From NCBI GenBank assembly GCA_964527595.1, contig CAZGPI010000004.1, forward strand, positions 1 through 64,000: a stretch of DNA of 64,000 nt. The letters run 5' to 3'. The position numbers and the translations under genes are program-made. Every line of letters starts with the position of its first letter. Position 1 is the stretch's first letter. Below, piece by piece: positions 52,365 through 61,659 of the stretch. The notes beneath the pieces are model-generated. The model saw only the letters and a program-made list of their open reading frames with translations. It had not been told where the DNA came from and ran no database searches. The DNA is from GWF2-38-10 sp964527595. Lineage in GTDB: Bacteria > Babelota > Babeliae > Babelales > RVW-14.

Positions 52365-54053
52365 TTACTTTTCTTTTGTATTTATTTTTAACTTAACAGG
52401 GAACCTTATGCCCTTTTCTTCGGCTGGTGTGGTGTTAATAGTGTCTTCAACTAGGGTGAAAAAAGTAGATTCTTTAAATCTGGCTTCAAGTGGTGCCCAA
52501 TCGCTAAAATGGAATCCGCTGCCGCGTTTTGATTTAAAAAACCCTTCAACCGAGACGCGTATTTCACCTTTTTCTTTGGTGTTCATGTTTACTTCAATGA
52601 TATTAACTTCGCTTAAATGCTTCTCGATAATGGTTGTTATTTCAAGGAGTATGGTAAGAGGATTCATGCGATGCTCGGATGAAAACGAAGACCAAAGGTC
52701 AGACTTTTCATTTAAAACTTTTTCAGCTTCTTTGACCATTGCGGCAAGTGTTAATTTTTTTGCCTGCTTTTCTTTTGGCAATATTGCTTTCAATTGAACA
52801 ACCGCTGCATTATTTGCGTTATTCACTGCATCTTTTAGCGTATTAAGCTGGAGATAACCATTAAACCCGATTGTCCCTAGTAATGTTACCAGAATCAATG
52901 CCGTGGTAATAACTTGTTTTGCTATAATTGAATGACGCGCAAGCACAAACATTTTGCGCCGCAAATCAAATGCCGCTTGTTGTACCGATGGGTTTGCTGT
53001 CCCTAGCGCTACGGTATAACTGCTCCAGTCAATCATCGTATCATTAATGTCGTTTTTAATATTTCGCGTGGTGAGTAGCTTTTTACAATCAAATGCCTCA
53101 CATGGTATTTGCAATGTATCGCTACTAAATTTCATGAGGCCTTGGATATTGATGATCTTGCCGATAAAAAGCAACTTGCCAATGCCCTCATAAAAATTGA
53201 GTTTGATGCTAAATGAATTGAGGGTAAATTGTATGTCATTAAAAAAATTAATAAAATGTTTTTGGGCAACGCGATTATACGCTTCATCGTTTGAAACAGC
53301 AATACCATGAATTTGCAGCTTTTTTTGAACGTCTTCAATGGTAATACCAAGCTCATCACTTATACCCTTTATAACGTTCGTCATGCCACGAGGAATACTT
53401 CGCGTTAAGCGTAATTCGCCGCTCTGCAAAAAAGCAATGCGCGTGGACATTGCGCCAACGTCAACTAAGGCACTTGCATTAGGAATGCTTTTATAATCAG
53501 GGATTTGTTGATAAAGCCCATAGGCAGAAAATAAATCAATGGTGATACTTGTTGGCTCAATATTTGCTTGTTTATAAACATCAAGAACTGACTGAAGATC
53601 TTGATAGCGAACCGCAGCAACCAAAAGCTGTGCCGACTGCTTACTTGTATCTTCCTTGGTTATGATAAAATCGATAACCGCTTCATCTACCGAAAAAGGA
53701 AGCATCGACTCTATTTCATATCCCAATACCATTCTAATTTTTTCTGGATCGATAAAAGGAACCTGTAATTCCTTAAACGTAACAATTGAGGCTGGTATAG
53801 CCGCTCGTATTTGATGATACCTTTTCAGCGGGGCCATGATTTTTTTTACTGCATCTGCTGCTCTTTTTGTGTATGTTTCTTCAGGACCTGCTTCAATTGG
53901 TTGGTTATTGAGTAACTCAATGATGGTTTTTGAACTTTTTGCGTAAACGCATGCAATTTTTACATTATCTTCTTGAATTGTTATCCCAACAATACGTCGT
54001 GCAATTAGTCGTCTTTGGCCTATTTTTTCTGGTAAAAAAATTTCAGCAATCAT
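52365..54053 (-). CDS. GspL-like protein (PilM-type actin fold fused to PilN-type domain)
   Basis: The first 370 of 562 residues form a PilM/GspL actin-like domain: VGITIQEDNVKIACV, AAIPASIVTFKELQVPF, YEIESMLPF, ALVDVGAMSTRIAFL and TRSIPRGMTNVIKGI. A membrane helix follows (VITTALILVTLLGTIGF, about 400-418), then a PilN-like coiled coil and ferredoxin-like domain. It connects the cytosolic ATPase to the inner membrane platform. It overlaps the upstream secretin gene by 4 nt, indicating translational coupling. Confidence 0.88.
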   Translation of the reverse strand: MIAEIFLPEKIGQRRLIARRIVGITIQEDNVKIACVYAKSSKTIIELLNNQPIEAGPEETYTKRAADAVKKIMAPLKRYHQIRAAIPASIVTFKELQVPFIDPEKIRMVLGYEIESMLPFSVDEAVIDFIITKEDTSKQSAQLLVAAVRYQDLQSVLDVYKQANIEPTSITIDLFSAYGLYQQIPDYKSIPNASALVDVGAMSTRIAFLQSGELRLTRSIPRGMTNVIKGISDELGITIEDVQKKLQIHGIAVSNDEAYNRVAQKHFINFFNDIQFTLNSFSIKLNFYEGIGKLLFIGKIINIQGLMKFSSDTLQIPCEAFDCKKLLTTRNIKNDINDTMIDWSSYTVALGTANPSVQQAAFDLRRKMFVLARHSIIAKQVITTALILVTLLGTIGFNGYLQLNTLKDAVNNANNAAVVQLKAILPKEKQAKKLTLAAMVKEAEKVLNEKSDLWSSFSSEHRMNPLTILLEITTIIEKHLSEVNIIEVNMNTKEKGEIRVSVEGFFKSKRGSGFHFSDWAPLEARFKESTFFTLVEDTINTTPAEEKGIRFPVKLKINTKEK

Positions 54054-56989
54054 GCCATACCCCTCCTATCAAAATGTGATGCATTATTGACCATGGCCGG
54101 GTTGTTGGATAAAAATTCTTTTAATCTATTTCGCTTGTTAACATCAACGGTCAGCGCCTGACCTTGTGATCTTACTGGTGGCTCAACTTGATGTTGCTGG
54201 AGCGCTTCAGCTTTTGTGCTGATAAAGTTTTTAAAGGTTGCTTGTTTATCATCAACTTCTGGCAATATTTCTTGATTTGATAAAATTTGATCGTTGCTAG
54301 GAATTGCAGTTGGTTCTGGAATTTGTGTAATCAATTCTTTTATTTGAGTTCTTTTTTCTTGATCGATGTTTGATGCTTCGATTAATGGTTCTGGTGTTGA
54401 GGGCACTTGGGCACTGAGCAAGTTTTTCATTCCGTCTCGCATTTGCCCCATTTGCAGATTTTCGGCTATTTGTGGCGAAAGTGGTTTGGGCAAATCTTCC
54501 GAGAGGACTGGTGGAGCTACTGTTTTTGCCCCTGTTTCTTTAAGCTCATCTTCCTTTTGTTGGCGATATGTTTGAGTTCTATAATAAGGATCATTTTTAA
54601 TGTCAACGGTTGTTGGTTGATAGCGTGCATTAGCAAAATCAATAACCTTATGCGAGTAGTTTTCTTTTTCTGAATTAAAGAACCAATTGTGAATAGGATC
54701 AGGTGTCTTCTTTGTTTGAATCGAACTTTCGATACTATCGGTTACATCATGCAGCTTCATTTTTGTATACAATCCCATGCCCGGTAATTGACGAGGTTTA
54801 ACAATGGTAGGGCACAAGAAAATAAAGAGATATTCTTTTTTAATAGCCCGTTGCTGTGATTTGAAAAGCCATCCTAAAATAGGTAAATCACCAAGTAAGG
54901 GAGTCTTCCATTTGCTTTCAGATACGGACGTTTTGACAAATCCACCGAGAACTAAGACTTGGCCATCGGCCACGGTAACATTTGTATCCAATGTTTTTTC
55001 GCTCGTTTGGTTTGCGGTAGCTCCAAATTCATTAATTTCGGTGTGTATATGCATGCCGATAACACCATCAATGTTAATTTGAGGGGTAATTTCTAGCTTT
55101 GTTGCAGCCGTAGCCTGCGCATAACCTTTTAGCCCTGACGTTCCCCCGTCTTCTTGTACAACACGCTCAGTGCTACCAACCGTTACAGTTGCTTTTGTTT
55201 TATTTATCGCAGTAATAAATGGTTGTGACAAAATAGAGGCATTCGTTTGCGTTTTAAGCATATTAAAAACACCCCAAATATTGTTTTTTCCGCCAAAAGT
55301 AAGGGCTGTAAGACCTTGCGCTGATGCTATTTGTGTAATCATGTTACCAAGAAGGCTAGATGGCGGAAGATTGGTATTTAGCGTCCCATCGGCATTTTTT
55401 GGATAGTCAAGGATTGGGGAATTTCCCAACGGCGCCGATTGAAACCCAATATTTTGGCCAAGCGTATTGCTTTTTTTAAGGCGAACAGCCCCGCCAATAT
55501 TCTTATTATCATCAATCGTAACCGTTACAATAAGCGTTTCAATGGCAACCTGTGGTTGAGGCTTATCAAGATCCTTGATGGTTTGTTTGAGCAATTTCCA
55601 GTCAACTTTATCGGAGCTTGAAACAATTAGTCGGTTACCATCTTTGTCGACTTTGAAATTCATTTTCTTAAAGTATTTAACACCGCCTCGAATGGCGCCA
55701 TATTTTGCAGCAGCCTGCCCAGTAGCAGAATCACCAGCTTGGGTAACCTCATTTAAAATATCGGCAATTTGGCTTGCATCAGTATATTGAAGTTCAAAAA
55801 CGTGGAGCGGGGATTTTGCATCTTGCAATTCGGTATCGAGATGATTAATGATAAATTCTTCAATTTTTTTAATAGGTTTTGGATTACCAAGCAAAATTAA
55901 TGAATTTGTCCGTTCTTCAGCAATAATGCGCGTTCCTGGTGGAAAAAATTGCGCACCGCCTTCGGCCGTTTTTCCTAAAAGGCGAGCGAGCGGGCTAACT
56001 TCCGGTTGTTTTATGATTGTATCAAGGAGCGTTTTAACGTCGATAGCATTAGCCGTTTTTAAATGCATGACGGTTACCGTTTCTGCCGTTCCCATTTGAT
56101 CAAGTTCCTGCAAAACACGAACGGCCGTTTTGATGTTAAAGCATTTATCGGTAATAATCATGCCATTAACATCTTTTACTTCAACCACCGTTCCTTTATC
56201 GCTAAGCATGCTTTGAATAAGATCCTTCATATTGGCGACTTGAAGATTTGTAAGCAACATAACGTAACGTATGTTCGAATCATTATCAGGAATTTTGTCG
56301 ACTGGAATGTTAATATACGCTGGTAAAGGTTGCATTGCTTTTTTGTCTTTAGAGACAACCTTATATACATCACCAACCTGAACAATACTAAATCCCGCCA
56401 TTTCAATAACGGTCAAAAAGACGTTCCACGCACCTTCAACCGAAAGTGGTTCACGAATGGTTAACGATATTTTATTCCCCTCAATTCCCTTGTCGGTAAT
56501 GAGGTTAAGCTTTTTTATCTCAGCCATATAATTGATGAAATTCGAAAGTTCTGTATTGTCAAAATTGAGATATATGTCTTTGGCTTCTTCTTGATTCACC
56601 ACTTCTTGTTGACCCATTAGAGGAACAGGTATTAATTGTTCTGTTGGAAAATTTTCGGTTGGAGCAAGAATTGCATCAAGACCTTGTGTTGGTTGTGCTG
56701 GAATTGTAGTTGCGGGCTCAGGAATTGCTATTGGAGCTTGGGCCTGGGCAACTAATGTTGGGGTGCCCGTCTGAGGAGGAAGAGCATCTTGAAATGCTTG
56801 AGGCATTTCGATTGGTGCTATTGATAAAGGCATGGCCTGTGGTTGTGCTATCGCCACAGCCTGCGGCATCGCTTCAGGTTCTATATTAAGCGGCATCCCG
56901 GATAATTTATCCTGGATGATGGTTGTGTATGGGACGACAACCACGAAACATAAAAGGATTCCTCCGCGTATGTTCATAACTTTTCCCAT
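54050..56989 (-). CDS. gspD: Type II secretion/type IV pilus secretin, paralogue 2 (large)
   Basis: The 979-residue protein has a membrane/signal segment, a Pro/Gln/Ala-rich linker (about 35-130) and an N0-type domain (138-215, DIYLNFDNTELSNFINYM). N1-N3 modules follow (VMHLKTANAIDVKTLLDTI, LHVFELQYTDASQIADIL), then the secretin core (AIETLIVTVTIDDNKNIGG, VLVLGGFVKTSVSES, TPLLGDLPILGWLF, YLFIFLCPTIVKPRQ). The 250-residue C-terminal extension includes DPIHNWFF and KNDPYYR, as in paralogue 1, and a Gln/Pro-rich end. An ATG at 56977 is an alternative start. Confidence 0.92.
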   Translation of the reverse strand: MGKVMNIRGGILLCFVVVVPYTTIIQDKLSGMPLNIEPEAMPQAVAIAQPQAMPLSIAPIEMPQAFQDALPPQTGTPTLVAQAQAPIAIPEPATTIPAQPTQGLDAILAPTENFPTEQLIPVPLMGQQEVVNQEEAKDIYLNFDNTELSNFINYMAEIKKLNLITDKGIEGNKISLTIREPLSVEGAWNVFLTVIEMAGFSIVQVGDVYKVVSKDKKAMQPLPAYINIPVDKIPDNDSNIRYVMLLTNLQVANMKDLIQSMLSDKGTVVEVKDVNGMIITDKCFNIKTAVRVLQELDQMGTAETVTVMHLKTANAIDVKTLLDTIIKQPEVSPLARLLGKTAEGGAQFFPPGTRIIAEERTNSLILLGNPKPIKKIEEFIINHLDTELQDAKSPLHVFELQYTDASQIADILNEVTQAGDSATGQAAAKYGAIRGGVKYFKKMNFKVDKDGNRLIVSSSDKVDWKLLKQTIKDLDKPQPQVAIETLIVTVTIDDNKNIGGAVRLKKSNTLGQNIGFQSAPLGNSPILDYPKNADGTLNTNLPPSSLLGNMITQIASAQGLTALTFGGKNNIWGVFNMLKTQTNASILSQPFITAINKTKATVTVGSTERVVQEDGGTSGLKGYAQATAATKLEITPQINIDGVIGMHIHTEINEFGATANQTSEKTLDTNVTVADGQVLVLGGFVKTSVSESKWKTPLLGDLPILGWLFKSQQRAIKKEYLFIFLCPTIVKPRQLPGMGLYTKMKLHDVTDSIESSIQTKKTPDPIHNWFFNSEKENYSHKVIDFANARYQPTTVDIKNDPYYRTQTYRQQKEDELKETGAKTVAPPVLSEDLPKPLSPQIAENLQMGQMRDGMKNLLSAQVPSTPEPLIEASNIDQEKRTQIKELITQIPEPTAIPSNDQILSNQEILPEVDDKQATFKNFISTKAEALQQHQVEPPVRSQGQALTVDVNKRNRLKEFLSNNPAMVNNASHFDRRGMA

Positions 56990-57004
56990 CTTTCGTTAAG
57001 CCTT

Positions 57005-58135
57005 TTATCTTACTCGCGTATTGCGCAAGCGCGCATGCAGGTTTTCCAATAATCGTCTTCTAACATCCATTAATGTTTCTTTATCGCGTTGGTTTCCATG
57101 TTGTTTGGTGAAATCTCTAACCGTTTGTTCTCGCTGTTGAGGTCTACTCATCTTCAGCTCTTCGCCTGGTTTTGCTGTTTCTATTTTTCCCGTTGGTCCA
57201 ATTATTTTTCTTGGTTTTTCGAATTTGGTTAATTTATAAGATATTGCTACATCTTTTCCTGCACGATTGAAAACAACGTTGATTAGGTCGCCAATTTTCA
57301 TTGCACAAACATCATCATAAATTTTCATGCGCTCTTTTGTGTCGGTTGTTTTCAGGTTGTTAATTGAAACAACAATATCGTTTTCTATAAACCCAAGCAT
57401 AGCGCCAACATCGTTTGCCGCCAACTTACCAATACGAACACCAATGGGGGCTCCCTGAACATAGGCCGTACCAATTATAGCTGCTCGTTCAATGAAATTT
57501 CCCAATGAGTCTACTTCTTCTTTAAATGTTGTTGGGTCTACTTCGTAGTTTTGGTCGTTAATTTTTTTGATGATTGATCGCCACTTTGATTCTGGTTCTG
57601 AAGGAAGATCATCCTTGCGAAGATAAAAGGTTTCATGCTGGCCGTTTGCACGGATAAAGATAATGCGATTGTGGGCAATCTTAATAATTTGAGCATCTTT
57701 GATTTTTTCGCCCAAATGGTAAATGCCTTCTTTGCCAGCTTCATCTGCAATCATTGCAATGCTTTTATTTTCGTCAGCCGAAACGATAAGCCCTTTAGTG
57801 GTAATGTTAAGAGGGGCAACAAAATCAATTTTTCTTATCTCTGGTGGTGGTATAAGAATGGGAGCTTTTGGTTCTGGAATCGGGGTAATGAAACTCTGCT
57901 TAACAATTCTTACTTCTGGTTGAACAAACGTACCAAAAATATCATTTTGGTATATTTTTTCCCAGGTTTTAATGGTTGCTGCTGGAGCTTCGGACTTTGG
58001 TTTTTGAACTTCATCGATCAATATTCGCTTTAGACGCAAAACAGGCGGCTCTTGTTTTAAAAGCGATCCCACAAAAAGCGTCAAACAAAAAGTAACTAAT
58101 AATGAACTATTTACTACCCACAGCCCTTGCGTCAT
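57005..58135 (-). CDS. gspC: Type II secretion system protein GspC
   Basis: AAGGAAG selects ATG 58135 and a 376-residue product. It has a membrane helix near the N-terminus (VNSSLLVTFCLTLFVGSLL), a proline-rich linker, the HR domain (LNITTKGLIVSADENKSIAMI, in parts; then YHLGEKIKDAQIIKI) and a PDZ-like domain (GVRIGKLAANDVGAMLGF, ENDIVVSINNLK). GspC links the platform to the secretin. A basic Arg/Gln-rich tail follows. It is the first gene of the operon and lies 15 nt before the large secretin. Confidence 0.85.
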   Translation of the reverse strand: MTQGLWVVNSSLLVTFCLTLFVGSLLKQEPPVLRLKRILIDEVQKPKSEAPAATIKTWEKIYQNDIFGTFVQPEVRIVKQSFITPIPEPKAPILIPPPEIRKIDFVAPLNITTKGLIVSADENKSIAMIADEAGKEGIYHLGEKIKDAQIIKIAHNRIIFIRANGQHETFYLRKDDLPSEPESKWRSIIKKINDQNYEVDPTTFKEEVDSLGNFIERAAIIGTAYVQGAPIGVRIGKLAANDVGAMLGFIENDIVVSINNLKTTDTKERMKIYDDVCAMKIGDLINVVFNRAGKDVAISYKLTKFEKPRKIIGPTGKIETAKPGEELKMSRPQQREQTVRDFTKQHGNQRDKETLMDVRRRLLENLHARLRNTRVR

Positions 58136-58220
58136 AGCCAATCTTCCTTTTATAAACTATGAAGATACTTTCAAGTGACTCCTACTGTCAAGCAAAACAA
58201 AGCTAAGATAGCCCTTTTGA

Positions 58221-59210
58221 TTACGGAGATGGAATGATTCTTAATATCTTCTGAATTATTGCCTCAGGAGTAATATTTTCGGCCTCTGCCTCATAGGTTA
58301 AAATTATCCTATGGCGTAAAACATCCGGGGCTACTGCCTTGACATCATCCGGGATCACAAAATGACGTTTTTTTATAAATGCATGTGCCTTAGCAGCGTT
58401 GGTAATTGCAAGCGTTGCTCGTGGCGAGGCTCCATACTCGATGTAGTGCTTAATATCGTCAAGATTATGTTCTTTTGGATTACGGGAAGCAAAAACAATA
58501 TTTAGGATGTATTCAATAACCTTATCGTCGATATAAATCTGATTCACTAGTTTTTGCGCCGCCAAAATTTTTTCTTTTTCTATAATTTTAAAAACTTTTT
58601 TTGGATCGGCAGCCTTGAGAATAATTTCTTTTTCTTCGGCCATTTTTGGATAGGTGATGATGAGCTTAAATAGAAAACGATCAACCTGTGCCTCGGGAAG
58701 TCGATACGTTCCTTCTTGATCTATTGGATTCTGGGTTGCAAGCACAAAAAATGGCTCATCTAAATGGAAGGTTGTATCACCAATAGTCACTTGGTGTTCT
58801 TGCATAGCTTCCAAAAGTGCCGACTGAACTTTTGCCGGTGCACGATTGATTTCATCGGCCAAAATAAGATTGGCAAAAACAGGGCCCTTTTTTGTCTGAA
58901 AGTCCTGAGTTTTTGGATTATAAACGAGAGTCCCTATAAGGTCGGCCGGTAAAAGATCTGGGGTAAACTGAATGCGCTGAAAATGCAATCCGAGCGCTTG
59001 TGCGATAGTCTTAATAAGCATTGTTTTTGCAAGACCAGGAACGCCCTCTAATAAAACATGTCCATTACAAAGTAGCCCAATAAAAATGCGGTCTATTATG
59101 TGATCTTGCCCGACAATTACCTTTTTTACTTCATTCTTAAGCGATTGCCATTCAATGTGTTTATCCTTAACCTGGTCGGCAATAACCTGTGATGATGAAA
59201 GATCTTCCAT
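58221..59210 (-). CDS. MoxR family AAA+ ATPase
   Basis: The 329-residue ATPase has Walker A GVPGLAKTM, Walker B LILADEINRAPAKVQSALLE, sensor VLATQNPIDQEGTYRLPEAQ and a C-terminal lid. MoxR proteins are chaperone-like ATPases, usually paired with von Willebrand factor A proteins that control envelope or metal-centre assembly. No such partner is next to it here. AGGAGCAGGA precedes the ATG. It lies upstream of the gsp operon on the same strand but 85 nt away. Confidence 0.92.
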   Translation of the reverse strand: MEDLSSSQVIADQVKDKHIEWQSLKNEVKKVIVGQDHIIDRIFIGLLCNGHVLLEGVPGLAKTMLIKTIAQALGLHFQRIQFTPDLLPADLIGTLVYNPKTQDFQTKKGPVFANLILADEINRAPAKVQSALLEAMQEHQVTIGDTTFHLDEPFFVLATQNPIDQEGTYRLPEAQVDRFLFKLIITYPKMAEEKEIILKAADPKKVFKIIEKEKILAAQKLVNQIYIDDKVIEYILNIVFASRNPKEHNLDDIKHYIEYGASPRATLAITNAAKAHAFIKKRHFVIPDDVKAVAPDVLRHRIILTYEAEAENITPEAIIQKILRIIPSP

Positions 59211-59333
59211 TCCTGCTCCTACTCTCAGCTAATAACGCTTGTTAATCGTTACGTAGACTCTAACCATTTATTATGTGTTGTTGCAACACATTTATTTAAT
59301 AAATGTAACCCATCTCTTAATGGATGTAAATTC

Positions 59334-60290
59334 TCAATGACAATGAATGTTTGCTTCTATTTGATCGAGTAAGAACTGAGCCCGTTCTTTCATTCGTTGA
59401 CCAATTTTTTGCCGTAAAGCCTCTTCTATATATTTTTTTGCACGATCATAATCAACATCACAACCATGCCCAAGGAAAAATAGTTGACCAAGCATAAAAG
59501 AAGCGATTGCCTGCACCGAATTAACCACACCACCAAAATCAGCAACATACTGAAATTGAACAATAGCCTTATCGTACTCGGCCGCGCCATCACCAGGATT
59601 TGGGTTTGAGTATGTTAGGCCAAGCATTAAGCGGGCTTTCATTTGTTCTTCAATATTTTCGGTCTGCTCAATAACTTGCTGAAAATATGATCTTGCTCGC
59701 GTTGTGTTGGCTGGAGTTCCTCGTCCCTCGTAAAGCATTGCGCCAATATTATTATAGGCTATAGCACGCACCACATTGGATTCATCGTGTGCCGTTGCCC
59801 GAAAAAAACATTCCATTGCGCGATGATAATCAATCGCAACGCCTTCGCCTGAGCGATATATTTGACCGAGCTTTACGTAGGCTTCTGCTTGTGCCGCCTT
59901 ATTTTCAGTTTGTTCCGCCGCTTGATGATAATATTCCAGTGCCTTACAATCAAAGTCAAATGAACAAGATGGACATTCACAAAAGGCTCTTGCTTGAAAA
60001 ACGTAACCAAGATACAAATTAGCTAACGCTTGCGCCGATTTATCGACCTCTTGCTTTGCTGCCTGTTCAAAACAATCAATTGCTTTTTCATAATCGGCAT
60101 CAACACCATCGCGACTGCAACACATAAGCCCTTGCTCCAAAAGATATTTAGGATACCAAATAGAACCAGCTTCGCTTGCTCCTATTGCACAAAATGGCAA
60201 AAATCTTTTTTGCTCTGGCTCCATTGCTCCAATTGGAAGTGTAAAACCAAGGACGAATATAATCACTGCAATATTAAATGATCGTTTCAT
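59334..60290 (-). CDS. Secreted Sel1/TPR-repeat protein
   Basis: The 318-residue protein has a signal peptide (MKRSFNIAVIIFVLGFTLPIGA) and at least five Sel1-like repeats: DYEKAIDCFEQAAKQ, DCKALEYYHQAAEQ, DYHRAMECFFRATAH, NTTRARSYFQQVIEQ, EYDKAIVQFQYVADF and DYDRAKKYIEEAL. A GEG or GRG turn precedes several of them. Sel1 proteins mediate protein-protein contacts; in host-associated bacteria secreted ones often act on the host. No partner is evident nearby. Confidence 0.88.
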   Translation of the reverse strand: MKRSFNIAVIIFVLGFTLPIGAMEPEQKRFLPFCAIGASEAGSIWYPKYLLEQGLMCCSRDGVDADYEKAIDCFEQAAKQEVDKSAQALANLYLGYVFQARAFCECPSCSFDFDCKALEYYHQAAEQTENKAAQAEAYVKLGQIYRSGEGVAIDYHRAMECFFRATAHDESNVVRAIAYNNIGAMLYEGRGTPANTTRARSYFQQVIEQTENIEEQMKARLMLGLTYSNPNPGDGAAEYDKAIVQFQYVADFGGVVNSVQAIASFMLGQLFFLGHGCDVDYDRAKKYIEEALRQKIGQRMKERAQFLLDQIEANIHCH

Positions 60291-60350
60291 AATCAAACAA
60301 CTTTATGGTTAAAGGTTTTTGGTATTTTTTTGAAATGTTTTTATCGAAGA

Positions 60351-61646
60351 TTATCTAATTTGGATATCAAGCTTGGATATTTTATTTTGTAAGTCATGTA
60401 ATGAAATCTTTAGCTTATCAGAGACATTTTCAACGTTAAACCGACTTTTTTTAAGCGTGTACATTAAAAAGTGACGCTCGAAACTTTCGGTAGCTTCTTG
60501 TAATGAGTTGAAGTGCAAAAAAGACTGCTCCTCAACAAACTGAATGCTTTTTTCATGTAAAAACAATTGAAGATGTGGCACGTCGATAATTCCATCTTGT
60601 TGCAATGTTTTGGCCACGATTGTTTCTATGAATGTTTGCAACTCAGCAATATTACCGGACCAATTGTGATTCCGTAAAAATCTAATGCTATTTATTGAAA
60701 GTGAAATGTTTTTATCGTGCTGCTTATTTGAAAGCAAAAGAAAATGATTACACAAGAGAGGAATGTCATAACGACGCTTATTGAGTGGAACAATTTCTAT
60801 CGGCGTAAGATTTAGTTTGTGCAACAACGAATGGCTGAACTTGTTTTCAAGAGTCATTTTAAATAGTGATTGATATGAACTGGCAATAATCTTAATAAGC
60901 CCATGAGTGTTTTGTTTTTTATACTCGTCGCTATTAAAAAAGCGCAGTAGGTCTTTTTGGTGTTCTTCTGATAAGTCGTTAACGTTTTTTAAAAAAACAG
61001 TTCCTGCTGTTATTGACGTAAGTAAATGATAGAAATTGTTGAGCTGCATCGAACAATTAACAAGTATAAAAGGCGTTGATCCTTGCGTTGCACATTCATG
61101 CGCGTAGCGAGCTGTAAGCGTTTTACCCGTTCCATGGAGCCCATAAATTACAAGAGGGTGCCTTAGTGACGCCAAATGTTGTACGTGATGAATAAATTCT
61201 AAAAACAGTGGGCTTTCGCCAACTAATCCGCAATCTTTAAAATCGTTTTTTAGTGCTTGTCTTTTTGTTGTTTGTAATGCTGGCGTTGTAATAAATTCTA
61301 GCTTTGATAAAATTTCGTCGAGGTTAAGTGGCTTTTCAATAAAATCGGTAGCCCCAGCTTTAATTGCCTCAAGGGCAATAGGTATGTTACCAAAACCCGA
61401 TATAATAATAACCGCTTGAGTTGGATACTCTTTTTTAATTTTGGCCAAAAGATCCAGCCCGTTGCAATTGGGCATGAAAATATCAAGCAAAACAACATCA
61501 GGAACAAGATCGCCAATTAATTCTAGCGCCTTATTTCCATCGGATAATGTCTTTACACGATAATGTTCATCTTCAAGCGATTCTTTAAGCGTTTGAAGGA
61601 TTGCTGGCTCATCATCAACAATGAGTATAAGCGGTTTTGTTTTCAT
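60351..61646 (-). CDS. NtrC/NtrX-type response regulator with degenerate AAA domain
   Basis: The receiver domain (1-120) is intact, with acidic residues DDE, the phosphoacceptor in VVLLDIFMPN (D55), ISGFG and the lysine in IEKPLNL (K105). A sigma54-activator-like AAA domain follows with Walker A GLHGTGKT (169-176). The ELFGHEKGAFTGA segment is missing, and the Walker B region reads GTVFLKNVNDL instead of GTLFLDEIGDL. A Fis-type helix-turn-helix end is still suggested by ATESFERHFLMYTLKK and the last 30 residues. It probably binds DNA under phosphorylation control without remodelling sigma54. No histidine kinase is nearby. Confidence 0.85.
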   Translation of the reverse strand: MKTKPLILIVDDEPAILQTLKESLEDEHYRVKTLSDGNKALELIGDLVPDVVLLDIFMPNCNGLDLLAKIKKEYPTQAVIIISGFGNIPIALEAIKAGATDFIEKPLNLDEILSKLEFITTPALQTTKRQALKNDFKDCGLVGESPLFLEFIHHVQHLASLRHPLVIYGLHGTGKTLTARYAHECATQGSTPFILVNCSMQLNNFYHLLTSITAGTVFLKNVNDLSEEHQKDLLRFFNSDEYKKQNTHGLIKIIASSYQSLFKMTLENKFSHSLLHKLNLTPIEIVPLNKRRYDIPLLCNHFLLLSNKQHDKNISLSINSIRFLRNHNWSGNIAELQTFIETIVAKTLQQDGIIDVPHLQLFLHEKSIQFVEEQSFLHFNSLQEATESFERHFLMYTLKKSRFNVENVSDKLKISLHDLQNKISKLDIQIR

Positions 61647-61659
61647 AAAATTGTTTTCG

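Noticed and set aside
59288..59308. AT-only hairpin (ACATTTATT/AATAAATGT) after the Sel1 gene
   Set aside because: The stem has almost no GC and no clear T run follows, so I do not call it a terminator.
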